NCBI GenBank assembly: GCA_036822015.1
Contig: DAISIL010000004.1
Span: forward strand, 1 to 64,000
Length of the DNA stretch: 64,000 nucleotides
Source: DAISIL01 sp036822015
Lineage (GTDB): Bacteria > Bacteroidota > Bacteroidia > Cytophagales > Bernardetiaceae
Direction of reading: 5' to 3'
The position numbers and the translations under genes are program-made. The notes below the pieces were generated by a model. It did no database searches. It saw only the letters and a program-made list of their open reading frames with translations, and was not told where the DNA came from. Positions 17,232 through 26,256 of the stretch are shown in pieces. Position 1 is the stretch's first letter. The number at the start of each line of letters is the position of its first letter.

Positions 17232-18857
17232 ATGGCCAACGGATTTTTTACTGTACCTACCCCCAAAAACGAACCCGTACTCGCTTATGCCCCAGGCTCT
17301 CCCGAGCGAGAAACCTTACAAGCCACCCTACAAACCTTGCGTAACCAACAAGCCGATGTCCCGATGTACATTGGTGGGCAAGAAGTCCGTACCGGCACGC
17401 TCAAAGACATCCGACCGCCCCACGACCATCAGCACCTGCTGGGGCAGTACCACTTCGGAGATACCGGACACGTAGCGCAAGCCATCACGGCGGCTCTCAA
17501 CGCCAAGCCTTTCTGGGAGGAGATGCCCTGGGAACATCGCGCCTCTATTTTTCTGAAAGCCGCCGACCTCCTGTCCACCACCTACCGCGCCCGCATCAAC
17601 GCCGCCACGATGCTCTGCCAATCAAAGAACGCCTACCAAGCCGAAATCGACGCCGCTTGCGAACTGATCGACTTCTTGCGCTTCAACGTCGCGTACATGA
17701 CCCAAATCTATGCCCAGCAGCCGATCTCTTCGCCGGGCATCTGGAATCGTCTCGAGCATCGCGCCTTAGAGGGTTTTGTTTTTGCCATCACGCCTTTCAA
17801 CTTTACCGCCATCAGCGGCAACCTACCCATCGCCCCCGCCATGATGGGCAATACGGTCATCTGGAAACCCGCCGATACACAAATCTACTCGGCACAAGTC
17901 ATCATGGAGGTACTCCTCGAAGCCGGATTACCCGAAGGAGTCATCAACTTGATCTACGTTGATGGTCCCGAAGCGGGAAAGGTCATCTTCTCACACCCGG
18001 ACTTTGCGGGGCTGCATTTCACGGGCAGCACGGGCGTTTTTCAGCAACTCTGGCGCACGATCGGGGAGAACATCCACCGCTACAAAACCTACCCGCGCAT
18101 CGTCGGAGAAACCGGCGGCAAGGACTTCGTGATTGCCCACAAGTCGGCCGATGCCAAAGCCCTGGCGACGGCTCTGGTACGGGGAGCTTATGAGTTTCAG
18201 GGACAAAAATGCTCGGCGGCCTCGCGGGCGTACATCCCCGACAATCTTTGGGAAACGGTCAAGGGATATATGCAAGCCGATCTGGCCAGTATGCAGATGG
18301 GCCCTACGGAGGACTTCGGTAACTTCATCAATGCCGTCATTGATGAACGGGCTTTTGATAAGATCGTGGGATACATCGAAGCCGCCAAAGCCGCCCCAGG
18401 CGTGGAGATCATCGCCGGTGGCACCTATGACAAATCGAAGGGTTATTTTATCGCCCCAACCTTGATCCAGGTAGCCGATCCGCGCTATACGACGATGGAG
18501 GAGGAAATCTTTGGCCCCGTCTTGACGGTATATGTCTATCACCCCGAAAAGTTTGAGGATACGCTCTCGCTCCTCGATCAGACATCGCCCTATGCCCTGA
18601 CAGGAGCCGTCTTTGCCCGCGACCGCTATGCCATCGAGCTAGCCGAGCGCAAATTACGCCATGCAGCCGGTAACTTTTACATCAACGACAAGCCCACAGG
18701 GGCCGTCGTGGGGCAACAACCCTTTGGCGGTGGACGCGCTTCGGGAACCAACGACAAAGCCGGTGCGATACTGAACCTCCTGCGCTGGGTAAGCCCGAGG
18801 GCAATCAAGGAGACCCTTACCCCTCCGACCGACTACCGCTATCCCTTTTTGTCTTGA
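17232..18857 (+). CDS. pruA: L-glutamate gamma-semialdehyde dehydrogenase
   Basis: 541 residues of the aldehyde-dehydrogenase superfamily, delta-1-pyrroline-5-carboxylate dehydrogenase branch. It oxidises glutamate-5-semialdehyde to glutamate with NAD. Motifs: AITPFNFTAISGNLPIAPAM, NTVIWKPADTQIYSA, FTGSTGVFQQLW, VGETGGKDFVIAH (general-base Glu) and FQGQKCSAASRAYIP (catalytic Cys), ending with PFGGGRASGTNDKAG. No PutA proline-dehydrogenase domain is attached. It can receive the product of RocD (2321). A TAACTTTG -7 type box lies at 17199-17206. The last 41 bases overlap the convergent mpl gene. Confidence 0.94.
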   Translation: MANGFFTVPTPKNEPVLAYAPGSPERETLQATLQTLRNQQADVPMYIGGQEVRTGTLKDIRPPHDHQHLLGQYHFGDTGHVAQAITAALNAKPFWEEMPWEHRASIFLKAADLLSTTYRARINAATMLCQSKNAYQAEIDAACELIDFLRFNVAYMTQIYAQQPISSPGIWNRLEHRALEGFVFAITPFNFTAISGNLPIAPAMMGNTVIWKPADTQIYSAQVIMEVLLEAGLPEGVINLIYVDGPEAGKVIFSHPDFAGLHFTGSTGVFQQLWRTIGENIHRYKTYPRIVGETGGKDFVIAHKSADAKALATALVRGAYEFQGQKCSAASRAYIPDNLWETVKGYMQADLASMQMGPTEDFGNFINAVIDERAFDKIVGYIEAAKAAPGVEIIAGGTYDKSKGYFIAPTLIQVADPRYTTMEEEIFGPVLTVYVYHPEKFEDTLSLLDQTSPYALTGAVFARDRYAIELAERKLRHAAGNFYINDKPTGAVVGQQPFGGGRASGTNDKAGAILNLLRWVSPRAIKETLTPPTDYRYPFLS

Positions 18858-20220
18858 AGAAACCTTCGAGATCGAAGCCACCAAAGTTACCCGAACTCAT
18901 CCAGAGCAAGACCTGCCGTGGGCGCAAGCGTAGCCCACGGCACCAGTTATGAAGTGCGCCTGCATCGGTAAACAACTGCAAGTCAGGATGAAAGAATGCT
19001 TCTTTGAGTGCCTCCTGTGTAGGCAAGGGGCGGCCCTTGATGACCAGGTTTTGGGCATCACAAAAGATCACAACAGCATCAGCCGTAGCCAGGGTGTGCC
19101 TAAACTGCGCAAAAAAGCGAGAATCGAGGCTGCTGTAGGTATGCAACTCGAGGATCGCGGTGAGGTGATGCTTCGGGTACTGCTCCTTGACCGCATCCGT
19201 AGCCGCTCGCCACTTTGAGGGGGCATGGGCGTAGTCCCGAAAAACAAGCCATGACTGATCGTCTTTGCGGTCAAGCACTTGAAGCCGCCATCCTACGCCC
19301 TTAAAAGAGGCGATGGCTGCATAAAAATCGTCTGGCTTTACGCCGAGTCGCTCACAGACGACTTGCGCCGCGCTGATGTTTTCGAGGTTGTGCTTGCCAA
19401 AAACCCGCAGGGGGATATTTTTTTTGCCCACCTTGAGGCTCGTATAGCCGCCCGCTTCTATCTTGCCTTTGGCGGTCTCGAAGGCGCATTCAAAGACATC
19501 TTTGCGGTCTTTGAGCTTGTCCTTAACGAGTGTTTTGAGATGAGGATCGGTTTTGTTCCAAAAGACAGCGCCGGCTTTGGGCGTTTGGGCAATCAAGGCA
19601 GCAAAAGCATCGCGGTAGCGCTCAAAAGTAGGATAGACGTTGAGATGATCCCAGGCAATGCCCGAGATGAGCGCGATATGGTGCTGATAGTGTAGGAACT
19701 TTGGGCGTGTATCGAGCCGCGAAGCCGGATATTCGTCGCCCTCCAGGATCATCACGGGCGCATCTGGTGTTAGGCGCAGGGGCAGATCAAAGCCTGGTAC
19801 TTCTCCCCCAACCATGTAGTCAAAATCTTGTCCGAGGGTCTGTAAGACGTGCATAATCATCGCCGTAATGGTCGTTTTGCCGTGGCTTCCCGCAATGACC
19901 ACCCGTTCTTTGTTTTGGCACTGGGAGAGCAAATACTCGGGAAAGGAATAAATGGGGATGCCCAGCACCTGGGCTTTTTGGCGTTCGGGGTTATCGTCTT
20001 TGGCGTGCATCCCCAGGATGACGGCATCCAGTTGGGGGGTGATTTTGTCGGGGAACCATCCCGCCTGTGGGGGTAGGAGCTGATGCTGAGCAAGGCGTTG
20101 GGCGGTAGGGCCATAGAGCGCATCATCCGATCCCGTGATGTGGTATCCCTGCTGGTGCAAGGCGATGGCTAAGGCGTGCATGACCTTTCCACCAATGGCA
20201 ATAAAATGAATATGGGGCAT
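18817..20220 (-). CDS. mpl: UDP-N-acetylmuramate:L-Ala-gamma-D-Glu-mDAP ligase
   Basis: 467 residues, Mur-ligase family. It reattaches the recovered tripeptide from peptidoglycan turnover to UDP-MurNAc. The N-terminal Rossmann part reads HIHFIAIGGKVMHALAIALH; the ATP loop is AGSHGKTTITAMIMH; other marks are ILEGDEYPAS, ALISGIAWDHLNVYPTF, FGKHNLENISAA and FRDYAHAPSKWRAA. Lacking the GMGG(I/V)G of MurC at the start and having the HAPS motif favours Mpl over MurC. The minus-strand TACTTTTG at 20243-20250 could be a -7 box. The 3' end overlaps pruA by 41 bases tail to tail. Confidence 0.88.
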   Translation of the reverse strand: MPHIHFIAIGGKVMHALAIALHQQGYHITGSDDALYGPTAQRLAQHQLLPPQAGWFPDKITPQLDAVILGMHAKDDNPERQKAQVLGIPIYSFPEYLLSQCQNKERVVIAGSHGKTTITAMIMHVLQTLGQDFDYMVGGEVPGFDLPLRLTPDAPVMILEGDEYPASRLDTRPKFLHYQHHIALISGIAWDHLNVYPTFERYRDAFAALIAQTPKAGAVFWNKTDPHLKTLVKDKLKDRKDVFECAFETAKGKIEAGGYTSLKVGKKNIPLRVFGKHNLENISAAQVVCERLGVKPDDFYAAIASFKGVGWRLQVLDRKDDQSWLVFRDYAHAPSKWRAATDAVKEQYPKHHLTAILELHTYSSLDSRFFAQFRHTLATADAVVIFCDAQNLVIKGRPLPTQEALKEAFFHPDLQLFTDAGALHNWCRGLRLRPRQVLLWMSSGNFGGFDLEGFFKTKRDSGSRSEG

Positions 20221-20323
20221 GGGGCTACAAGATATTTGCTGACAAAAGTAAAAAAAATAGCAACGACTACGGGGGTTTTTCGCGCACCGCTAAGGAGAGC
20301 CAGTCCGGTAATAAAAAGAAAAA

Positions 20324-20362
20324 TCCCCTCCCGTCTCCGCAGCAGCAGATCACGAGAGGGGA
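20324..20362 (-). terminator. Rho-independent terminator of fabG
   Basis: On the minus strand an 11-bp stem (TCCCCTCTCGT with ACGGGAGGGGA, one G-U pair) has a 17-base loop and is followed directly by TTTTTCTTTTT. It begins 28 bases after the fabG stop codon. Confidence 0.85.
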
Positions 20363-20389
20363 GAGGAAAAACTATGGCTTGTTTGGGGA

Positions 20390-21136
20390 CTAGACACCCA
20401 AGGCCCCACCATCGACGCTTAGGCAAGTACCCGTAACGAAGCCGGCCTCCTCGGAGGCTAGGTAGAGGTAGGCATGAGCGATGTCGCTGGTTTCGCCTAG
20501 CCGCCCGACAGGGATGCGCGTAATGGCAGAGGCGCGGTACTCTTCGGGGATTTTTTCGGTCATTTCGGTTTTGATGAAGCCCGGAGCAACGCAGTTGGCC
20601 GTGATGCCATACTTGCCGAACTCCTTGGCCCATACTTTGGTCATCCCGATTACGCCGGCTTTGGTGGCTACATAGTTGCTCTGACCGAAGTTACCGTAAA
20701 GACCCACTACGGAGGATGCCGTCAAAAGCCGTCCGTATTTCTGCTCACGCATCGTCGGAACAACGGCTTTGGTGCAATTAAAAACCCCCGTCAGGTTTAC
20801 GGAGATGACCTGATCCCACTGCTCGGCGGTCATTTTCATAAAAGAAGAATCGCGGGTGATACCGGCGTTATTGACCAGAATATCGACACGTCCGTGGGCA
20901 TCCAAAATTTCTTTGACGGCTGCCTGCGGTTCTTCGTAGATGGTTGTATTGACTTTTTGAAAGAAGGCTTTTCCGCCTGCGTCCGTAATTTCGGCGGCTG
21001 CCGCCGCTCCAAGCTCTTCGAGCAAATCCCAGATGAATACTGTGGCGCCCTCCTGGGCAAAAAGTGTGGCGGTGGCTTTACCGATACCCCGTGATCCGCC
21101 CGTAACGATCGCTACACGATTGTCTAACTTTCCCAT
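20390..21136 (-). CDS. fabG: SDR-family 3-oxoacyl-ACP reductase
   Basis: The ATG at 21136 gives 248 residues. It has the Rossmann motif VTGGSRGIGKA, NNAGITRDSSF, catalytic Ser in LTASSVVGL, Tyr and Lys in SNYVATKAGVIGMTK, and the PGFIKTEMT and SVDGGALGV segments of FabG. It reduces 3-oxoacyl-ACP (or acetoacetyl-CoA, as PhaB) with NADPH. Sequence alone does not separate the fatty-acid and polyhydroxyalkanoate roles, and no other fab or pha gene is adjacent. A strong terminator follows. Upstream is repeat copy A, which contains its likely -33 element. Confidence 0.88.
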   Translation of the reverse strand: MGKLDNRVAIVTGGSRGIGKATATLFAQEGATVFIWDLLEELGAAAAAEITDAGGKAFFQKVNTTIYEEPQAAVKEILDAHGRVDILVNNAGITRDSSFMKMTAEQWDQVISVNLTGVFNCTKAVVPTMREQKYGRLLTASSVVGLYGNFGQSNYVATKAGVIGMTKVWAKEFGKYGITANCVAPGFIKTEMTEKIPEEYRASAITRIPVGRLGETSDIAHAYLYLASEEAGFVTGTCLSVDGGALGV

Positions 21137-21214
21137 AAGATTGAAAGGAAAAAAGTAAGATAAGATAGAGTGATGTGAAAAAGTAGGCGTGTTTGCTTGT
21201 GCGTATCGTGAAAG

Positions 21215-21248
21215 CAAAAGTAGGGATTCATCCCCAAACACACGCCAA
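21215..21248 (-). promoter_or_regulatory. Possible fabG promoter
   Basis: Minus-strand TTG (21246-21248) and TACTTTTG (21215-21222) are 23 bases apart, at the long end of the Bacteroidota range. The -33 part lies within repeat copy A (21226-21280). In copy B the matching TTG is altered. Confidence 0.4.
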
Positions 21249-21280
21249 TACCCCTACATTTTGTAAAACTTTTTGATTTG
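21226..21280. repeat. Direct repeat copy A (55 bp)
   Basis: Matches 22270-22324 at 49 of 55 positions; the last 33 bases (21248-21280) are identical. The two copies are 1044 bases apart and flank an AT-rich gene. This copy lies just upstream of fabG. Confidence 0.85.
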
Positions 21281-21335
21281 GCTCATTCACTAGAAGTGTA
21301 ATTTAATGCTAAACTTCAAAAATGCCTTTATCTAA

Positions 21336-22226
21336 TTACACTACAACTCGGTATGCAGCCCCCCCCCATGTTACCGGATAAATATGATAAAAAATTTCCA
21401 CTGCTCTTTGGGTAGTATCAAAATGCTCAATGACTGCTCCCTCCAAAAGATGGGAAGTGATCTGTCCCGTACTTGCATGCCTATGTATATGGTCGTCGCA
21501 TAGGATTTTTACATATTGTCCACGTAAATAGGGTAAATCTGTATTAGGAAATGGGCATCTTGAGAGAATTATATGATCTCTGGTAACAGTATCAAAAGTG
21601 AGACTATGAACTGTTCCTGTTATTCTAGGGTGATATATGATGGTATCGGGAATAAGAGGACTGATCGTATCTTTTGTGCACACTGTACCCCGATCGGCAA
21701 ATCCACGAATAAGTATTTTCAATTTATAAGTAGTGCTGGGCTGCGTAGTCTTGTACACTAGGTACATGATTTCTATCACCTCTAACAAAGAGGTATCTAT
21801 TGTGAGTTTGGGTGACAACGTAATATTAATTTCGCGCAAAATTTCTCTCCATTCTTTTGAGGTAAGGAGTGTGCTGATTGTCAGCCCAGGATGAGAATTT
21901 AGTACTGAATCAAATCTTCCAATTGACTGACTTAGGGTACTATAAAGATCTGCTTTTGGGTTATTTGCTCCCTCAAAATTCCAGGTATACTTACATAGCT
22001 CAAATAGGAAATTACTATCCAAAGTTAATTTGTAACAAGAAGTTGGGACAAGCCCAAATCTCCAGGTTTCTCCAACGAGTTCAAGTCTTACGTAGTCTGT
22101 TCGGCCATTTACTTCTTCTACAATCTGATCAAAACATTCTTGTTTAAGAGGGTCAGACTGACAACGAAACAACAAAAGAGCAAGACAAGCAAGGGAAAAA
22201 AAGATTAAGTAAGATATTTTTCTCAT
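21336..22226 (-). CDS. Uncharacterised probable lipoprotein in AT-rich islet
   Basis: 296 residues, family not recognised. It begins with a signal peptide (MRKISYLIFFSLACLALLLF) and a Cys after RC, a poor lipobox because of the Arg at -1, so lipid attachment is likely but not sure. The rest is a mostly beta protein with Thr/Asp-rich stretches (SQSIGRFDSVLNSHPGLTI, FDTVTRDHIILSRCPF) and no motif I can name. The gene is clearly richer in A and T than its neighbours and uses different codons, and it lies between two 55-bp direct repeats. Recent acquisition is inferred. Confidence 0.75.
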   Translation of the reverse strand: MRKISYLIFFSLACLALLLFRCQSDPLKQECFDQIVEEVNGRTDYVRLELVGETWRFGLVPTSCYKLTLDSNFLFELCKYTWNFEGANNPKADLYSTLSQSIGRFDSVLNSHPGLTISTLLTSKEWREILREINITLSPKLTIDTSLLEVIEIMYLVYKTTQPSTTYKLKILIRGFADRGTVCTKDTISPLIPDTIIYHPRITGTVHSLTFDTVTRDHIILSRCPFPNTDLPYLRGQYVKILCDDHIHRHASTGQITSHLLEGAVIEHFDTTQRAVEIFYHIYPVTWGGAAYRVVV

Positions 22227-22269
22227 GTTTAAAAGTCAAAAAGCTCATTAAATCTAATTAAAATTAAGC

Positions 22270-22324
22270 ATTCACCCCCAAACACCCCATCATACCCCTA
22301 CATTTTGTAAAACTTTTTGATTTG
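22270..22324. repeat. Direct repeat copy B (55 bp)
   Basis: Second copy of the repeat at 21226-21280, placed 44 bases upstream of the lipoprotein start codon. Differences are clustered at positions 6 and 16-21 of the repeat; 22292-22324 is identical to copy A. Confidence 0.85.
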
Positions 22325-22390
22325 CTGGCTCCATACCAGACATCCACTTCACTTGTCCCCCAAAGGTAGGCTATGGAACAACGCGGTTTT

Positions 22391-22426
22391 AAACACTGAC
22401 AAAGTTCATCTGCTTTGCCAGTGTTT
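22391..22426 (-). terminator. Probable terminator of malate synthase gene
   Basis: AACACTGACAAAG (22392-22404) pairs with CTTTGCCAGTGTT (22413-22425) with a single mismatch and an 8-base loop. It lies just after the aceB stop. The minus-strand tail is TTTAAAACC, and on the plus strand the tail is TTGTTGTT, so it may act in either direction. Confidence 0.7.
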
Positions 22427-22444
22427 TGTTGTTCGTCGGTGGTT

Positions 22445-24022
22445 TTAGTCCAGGAGGGCGTAGGCTTCCGTGGTCAGGAAGTCGGGGAAGTCGTCGGTGA
22501 GCGTGATCTGGGCAAGAATTTGGTGGGCCTGCTCAAGGACGGGCAAGGCACCGAGGTCGGCTTTGATTTTGTCGAGTTCTTCGGCGTAGATACGTTCGAG
22601 GAGCGGGCGGCTGATGGTTGTGCCGTCCTCGAGGGTGGCTTGCTTTTGGAGCCATTGCCAGATTTGGGAGCGGGAGATTTCGGCGGTGGCAGCATCCTCC
22701 ATGAGGTTGAAGATGGCCGCCGCGCCCACCCCTGAAAGCCAGGAGGCGATGTATCGCATGGCTACGTTGGCGTTGAGGCGCAGCCCCGCTTCGGTGATTT
22801 TGCCTTCGGCGACGGTGAAGTTGAGCAAGTCTTTGTCCGTCCATTGGACATCCTGACGGAGGACGTGCTTTTGGTGGGGCTTCTCTCCGAGATTAGCCGC
22901 AAAAGCGGCCTCGGCTACAGGCACGAGGTCTGGGTGAGCTACCCAGGTGCCATCGTAGCCGTCGTTGGCTTCGCGTTCCTTGTCGGCCTTGACTTTGGCA
23001 AAGGCTTTTTCGTTGATGTCCTGATCTTTACGGCTCGGGATAAAAGCCGCCATACCACCGATGGCGTGCGCCCCGTGCTTGTGGCAGGCCTTGACGAGCA
23101 GCTGGGCGTAGGCTTTCATGAACGGGACGGTCATCGTGATCTGGGCGCGGTCGGGGAGGGGAGCCTCCATTTGGTTGCGAAACCGCTTGATGGCACTGAA
23201 GATATAATCCCAACGGCCGGCATTGAGGGCGGCGATATGCTGACGGAGTTCGTAGAGGATTTCTTCCATCTCGAAGGCAGCCGTGATCGTTTCGATCAAG
23301 ACGGTAACCTTGATACTGCCCTGGGGAATCTTCAGGTAGTCCTGGGCCGCAACAAAGACCTCATTCCAGAGACGTGCCTCGAGGTGGTTTTCGAGCTTGG
23401 GCAAATAAAAATACGGGCCGCTGCTGTTTTGGAGCAGGTATTGGGCGTTGTGAAAAAAGTACAAGCCAAAATCGAAGAGCGAACCCGAGATGGCTTCGCC
23501 GTCAATGGTGAGGTGCTTTTCGGGGAGATGCCAGCCGCGTGGACGTACTTTGAGGGTAGCCACCTGGGGCTTGAGGGCGTAGGTTTTGCCTTTTTCGGGA
23601 TCGGTGAAGTCGATTTGTCGGCGGTTGGCGTTATAGAGGTTCACTTGTCCCTGGATCATGTTTTCCCAGGTAGGCGAGCTAGCATCCTCGAAATCAGCCA
23701 TAAAGACCTTTGCCCCCGAGTTGAGGGCGTTGATGACCATTTTTTGATCGACGGGGCCAGTGATTTCGGCGCGTCGGTCTTGGAGATCGTCGGGGATGGG
23801 CGCTACCTGCCAATCTGAGGTGCGGACGGCGGCTGTCTCGGCCAAAAAGGTAGGCATTTGTCCGGCATCAATTTGGGCTTGGCGTTCGTGGCGGGCGGCC
23901 AGGAGTGCCTGCCGACGGTCGTTGAATGTGGTGTGCAAGAAGATCAAAAACGCTTGGGCTTCCTCCGAAAGAAACGGTTTTTGGTCGTCCGTCAGGGGAG
24001 CGTGTATGTGTAAGTGGGCCAT
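22445..24022 (-). CDS. aceB: Malate synthase A
   Basis: The ATG at 24022 gives 525 residues, typical for malate synthase A. It condenses glyoxylate with acetyl-CoA to malate in the glyoxylate shunt. Motifs: VFMADFEDASSPTWENMI, VRPRGWHLPEKH, VLIETITAAFEMEEILYEL (Mg-binding Glu), GRWDYIFSAIK, IGGMAAFIPS and DGTWVAHPDLVPVA. Isocitrate lyase, its usual partner, is not in the window. A complete promoter lies 18 bases upstream and a terminator follows, so the gene is probably transcribed alone. The plus-strand frame of 324 codons inside it is a shadow. Confidence 0.95.
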   Translation of the reverse strand: MAHLHIHAPLTDDQKPFLSEEAQAFLIFLHTTFNDRRQALLAARHERQAQIDAGQMPTFLAETAAVRTSDWQVAPIPDDLQDRRAEITGPVDQKMVINALNSGAKVFMADFEDASSPTWENMIQGQVNLYNANRRQIDFTDPEKGKTYALKPQVATLKVRPRGWHLPEKHLTIDGEAISGSLFDFGLYFFHNAQYLLQNSSGPYFYLPKLENHLEARLWNEVFVAAQDYLKIPQGSIKVTVLIETITAAFEMEEILYELRQHIAALNAGRWDYIFSAIKRFRNQMEAPLPDRAQITMTVPFMKAYAQLLVKACHKHGAHAIGGMAAFIPSRKDQDINEKAFAKVKADKEREANDGYDGTWVAHPDLVPVAEAAFAANLGEKPHQKHVLRQDVQWTDKDLLNFTVAEGKITEAGLRLNANVAMRYIASWLSGVGAAAIFNLMEDAATAEISRSQIWQWLQKQATLEDGTTISRPLLERIYAEELDKIKADLGALPVLEQAHQILAQITLTDDFPDFLTTEAYALLD

Positions 24023-24039
24023 GTCGTTGGTTTTTTGAG

Positions 24040-24070
24040 CAAAGATAGCACGGCAGGGGCAGAATGCCAA
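24040..24070 (-). promoter_or_regulatory. Promoter of malate synthase gene
   Basis: Minus-strand TTG (24068-24070), 20-base spacer, TATCTTTG (24040-24047). This is a full match to the Bacteroidota sigma-factor consensus, with the expected start of transcription about 15 bases before the ATG at 24022. Confidence 0.75.
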
Positions 24071-24148
24071 GCGAAATTTCGCTGATTTTGTCTTGGCTCC
24101 TCACCGCTCTATGTGCATTTTTTGTCGCTTTTGTTGTATTTTCGCCCC

Positions 24149-26194
24149 ATGCACACGTTCCAACTCAAAGCTCCCTTTACCCCGCAGGGCGATCAACCCA
24201 AGGCCATCGAAGAACTCCTCAAAGGCATTGCGGCCGGGGAACCCTTCCAGACGCTGCTCGGCGTTACGGGATCGGGTAAGACCTTCACGATGGCCAATAT
24301 CATCCAGGCCCTCAACCGCCCCACGCTCATCATGAGCCACAACAAAACCCTTGCTGCCCAGCTTTACGGTGAGTTTAAGCAGTTTTTTCCCGAAAATGCC
24401 GTAGAGTATTTCATCTCTTACTACGACTACTACCAGCCCGAAGCCTACATCCGAGCCACCAACACCTACATCGAAAAAGAACTCCTGATCAACAAAAACA
24501 TCGAAAAGCTACGCCTAAGCACGACCTCCTCTCTGCTCTCGGGGCGGCGCGATGTCGTCGTAGTGGCTTCGGTTTCTTGCATTTATGGTTTGGGCAATCC
24601 CGATGAGTTTGCCAACAACACCATTGTACTCTCCAAAGGCGACACGCTCTCGCGGCAGGAGTTTTTGTTGCGCCTCGTGGACATCCTGTACAGCCGCAGC
24701 GAAGAGGAATTTCAGCGGGGCAACTTCAGGGTGCGCGGCGATACGGTGGAGGTCTTTCCAGCTTATTCGGATTTTGCCTACCGAGTTTATTTTTGGGGTA
24801 ATGAAGTGGAGGCCATCCACCGCTTCAATCCCGCTACGGGCGAGAAGTACAACACCGAGGTAACGATCACACTTTTTGCTGCTAACTTATTCGTTACCAG
24901 CAAAGAAGTCATTGAGCAAGCCGTAGGCGAGATTCGCCACGACCTCGACCGTGAGATCAAGGCCTTTGAAAACGAAGGGCGATTTGAGGAGGCTGCCCGT
25001 CTCCGTGATCGCACCCTCCAAGACCTCGAGATGATCGAAGAAGTTGGCTTCTGCTCCGGCATCGAAAACTACTCCCGCTACTTTGACCGCCGCAAGCCCG
25101 GCGACCGTCCGTTTTGTCTCCTGGACTATTTCCCCGACGACTTTTTGTTGATCGTCGATGAAAGCCACGTAACCATCCCGCAGGTACGGGCGATGTGGGG
25201 CGGGGATCGCTCCCGAAAGATTAGCCTCGTCGATTATGGCTTTCGCATCTCGGCTGCCCTCGACAACCGCCCGCTCAAGTTCAACGAATTTGAATCGCTG
25301 CTCCACCAAACCCTATTTGTGTCGGCTACCCCAAGCGACTACGAACTCCAAAAGTCCGAGGGTGTTGTCGTCGAACAAATCATCCGTCCCACAGGCCTAC
25401 TCGATCCGATCATCGAACAACGCCCCACCAAAAACCAAATCGACGATCTGCTCAACGAAATCGACCACGTCGTGGCCCGCAACGAGCGCGTTCTCATCAC
25501 GACGCTCACCAAACGCATGGCCGAAGAACTTCACAAATACTTTGAAAAAATCGGGGTGCGATCCCGCTACATGCACTCCGACATCAAAACCCTGGATCGG
25601 GTAGAAATCTTGCGCGACCTACAGCTGGGTGAGTACGATGTGCTGGTGGGAGTCAATATGTTGCGGGAAGGGCTGGACTTGCCCCAGGTTTCTCTGGTAG
25701 CCATCCTGGATGCCGACAAAGAAGGCTTCCTGCGCAACGAACGTGCCTTGATCCAGACCATCGGGCGGGCAGCCCGCAACCAAAACGGCCGCGTCTTGAT
25801 GTACGCCGACAAGCTCACCCCCTCCATGGATCGGGCCATCTCCGAAACCCGACGACGACGCAAACTCCAGGAGGAATACAACACCCAACACGGCATCACG
25901 CCCAAGACCGTCTTCAAATCCAGGGAGGACATCCTGAGCCAAACCAGCGTCGTGGATGCCAAACGCTACCATCAGCCCCTCGAAAACACCGACTCCGAAC
26001 TCAACGTCAGCCTTGATCCCATCGTTCAGGAAATGGAACTACCCGAACTCAACCAGCTCATCCAACGCACTTACAAGCAAATGGAACGCGCCTCCAAAGA
26101 GATGGAGTTCATCGAAGCCGCCCGCCTCCGCGATGAGTGGGAGCAACTCAAAACGCTACGCGAGCAGAAGTTTGGCGCAAATGCAGATGCCTAA
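24149..26194 (+). CDS. uvrB: Excinuclease ABC subunit B
   Basis: The ATG at 24149 gives 681 residues. UvrB is the damage-verifying helicase-like subunit of nucleotide excision repair. Seen: Walker A GVTGSGKTFTMAN, the DNA-gripping beta-hairpin region SYYDYYQPEAYI, helicase motif DESHVTIPQ, VSATPSDYEL, NMLREGLDLPQVSLVAILDADKEGF and QTIGRAARN. The C-terminal UVR domain that contacts UvrC is present (QMERASKEMEFIEAARLRDE). UvrA is at 40570. The reading frame 12 codons further upstream has no family match. Confidence 0.96.
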   Translation: MHTFQLKAPFTPQGDQPKAIEELLKGIAAGEPFQTLLGVTGSGKTFTMANIIQALNRPTLIMSHNKTLAAQLYGEFKQFFPENAVEYFISYYDYYQPEAYIRATNTYIEKELLINKNIEKLRLSTTSSLLSGRRDVVVVASVSCIYGLGNPDEFANNTIVLSKGDTLSRQEFLLRLVDILYSRSEEEFQRGNFRVRGDTVEVFPAYSDFAYRVYFWGNEVEAIHRFNPATGEKYNTEVTITLFAANLFVTSKEVIEQAVGEIRHDLDREIKAFENEGRFEEAARLRDRTLQDLEMIEEVGFCSGIENYSRYFDRRKPGDRPFCLLDYFPDDFLLIVDESHVTIPQVRAMWGGDRSRKISLVDYGFRISAALDNRPLKFNEFESLLHQTLFVSATPSDYELQKSEGVVVEQIIRPTGLLDPIIEQRPTKNQIDDLLNEIDHVVARNERVLITTLTKRMAEELHKYFEKIGVRSRYMHSDIKTLDRVEILRDLQLGEYDVLVGVNMLREGLDLPQVSLVAILDADKEGFLRNERALIQTIGRAARNQNGRVLMYADKLTPSMDRAISETRRRRKLQEEYNTQHGITPKTVFKSREDILSQTSVVDAKRYHQPLENTDSELNVSLDPIVQEMELPELNQLIQRTYKQMERASKEMEFIEAARLRDEWEQLKTLREQKFGANADA

Positions 26195-26225
26195 ACAAAG
26201 CCTACAGCCGTTCTGTTCTTTTCTG

Positions 26226-26233
26226 TATCTTTG
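26226..26233 (+). promoter_or_regulatory. -7 type box upstream of cysS
   Basis: TATCTTTG matches TAnnTTTG exactly and ends 23 bases before the cysS start. No TTG lies at the right distance upstream, so this is half a promoter by consensus. Read-through from uvrB is also possible. Confidence 0.4.
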
Positions 26234-26256
26234 CCCGACGATCACCACACCTGCCC

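Noticed and set aside
21295..21342. 9-bp inverted repeat AGTGTAATT / AATTACACT at the end of the lipoprotein gene, as a possible mobile-element end
   Set aside because: No matching copy at the other end of the AT-rich islet and no transposase; the 30-base loop also makes it a poor terminator.
22844..23818. 324-codon plus-strand frame inside the malate synthase gene
   Set aside because: Entirely antisense to a gene with full family motifs; low-complexity Gly/Val-rich translation without any known domain; no promoter.
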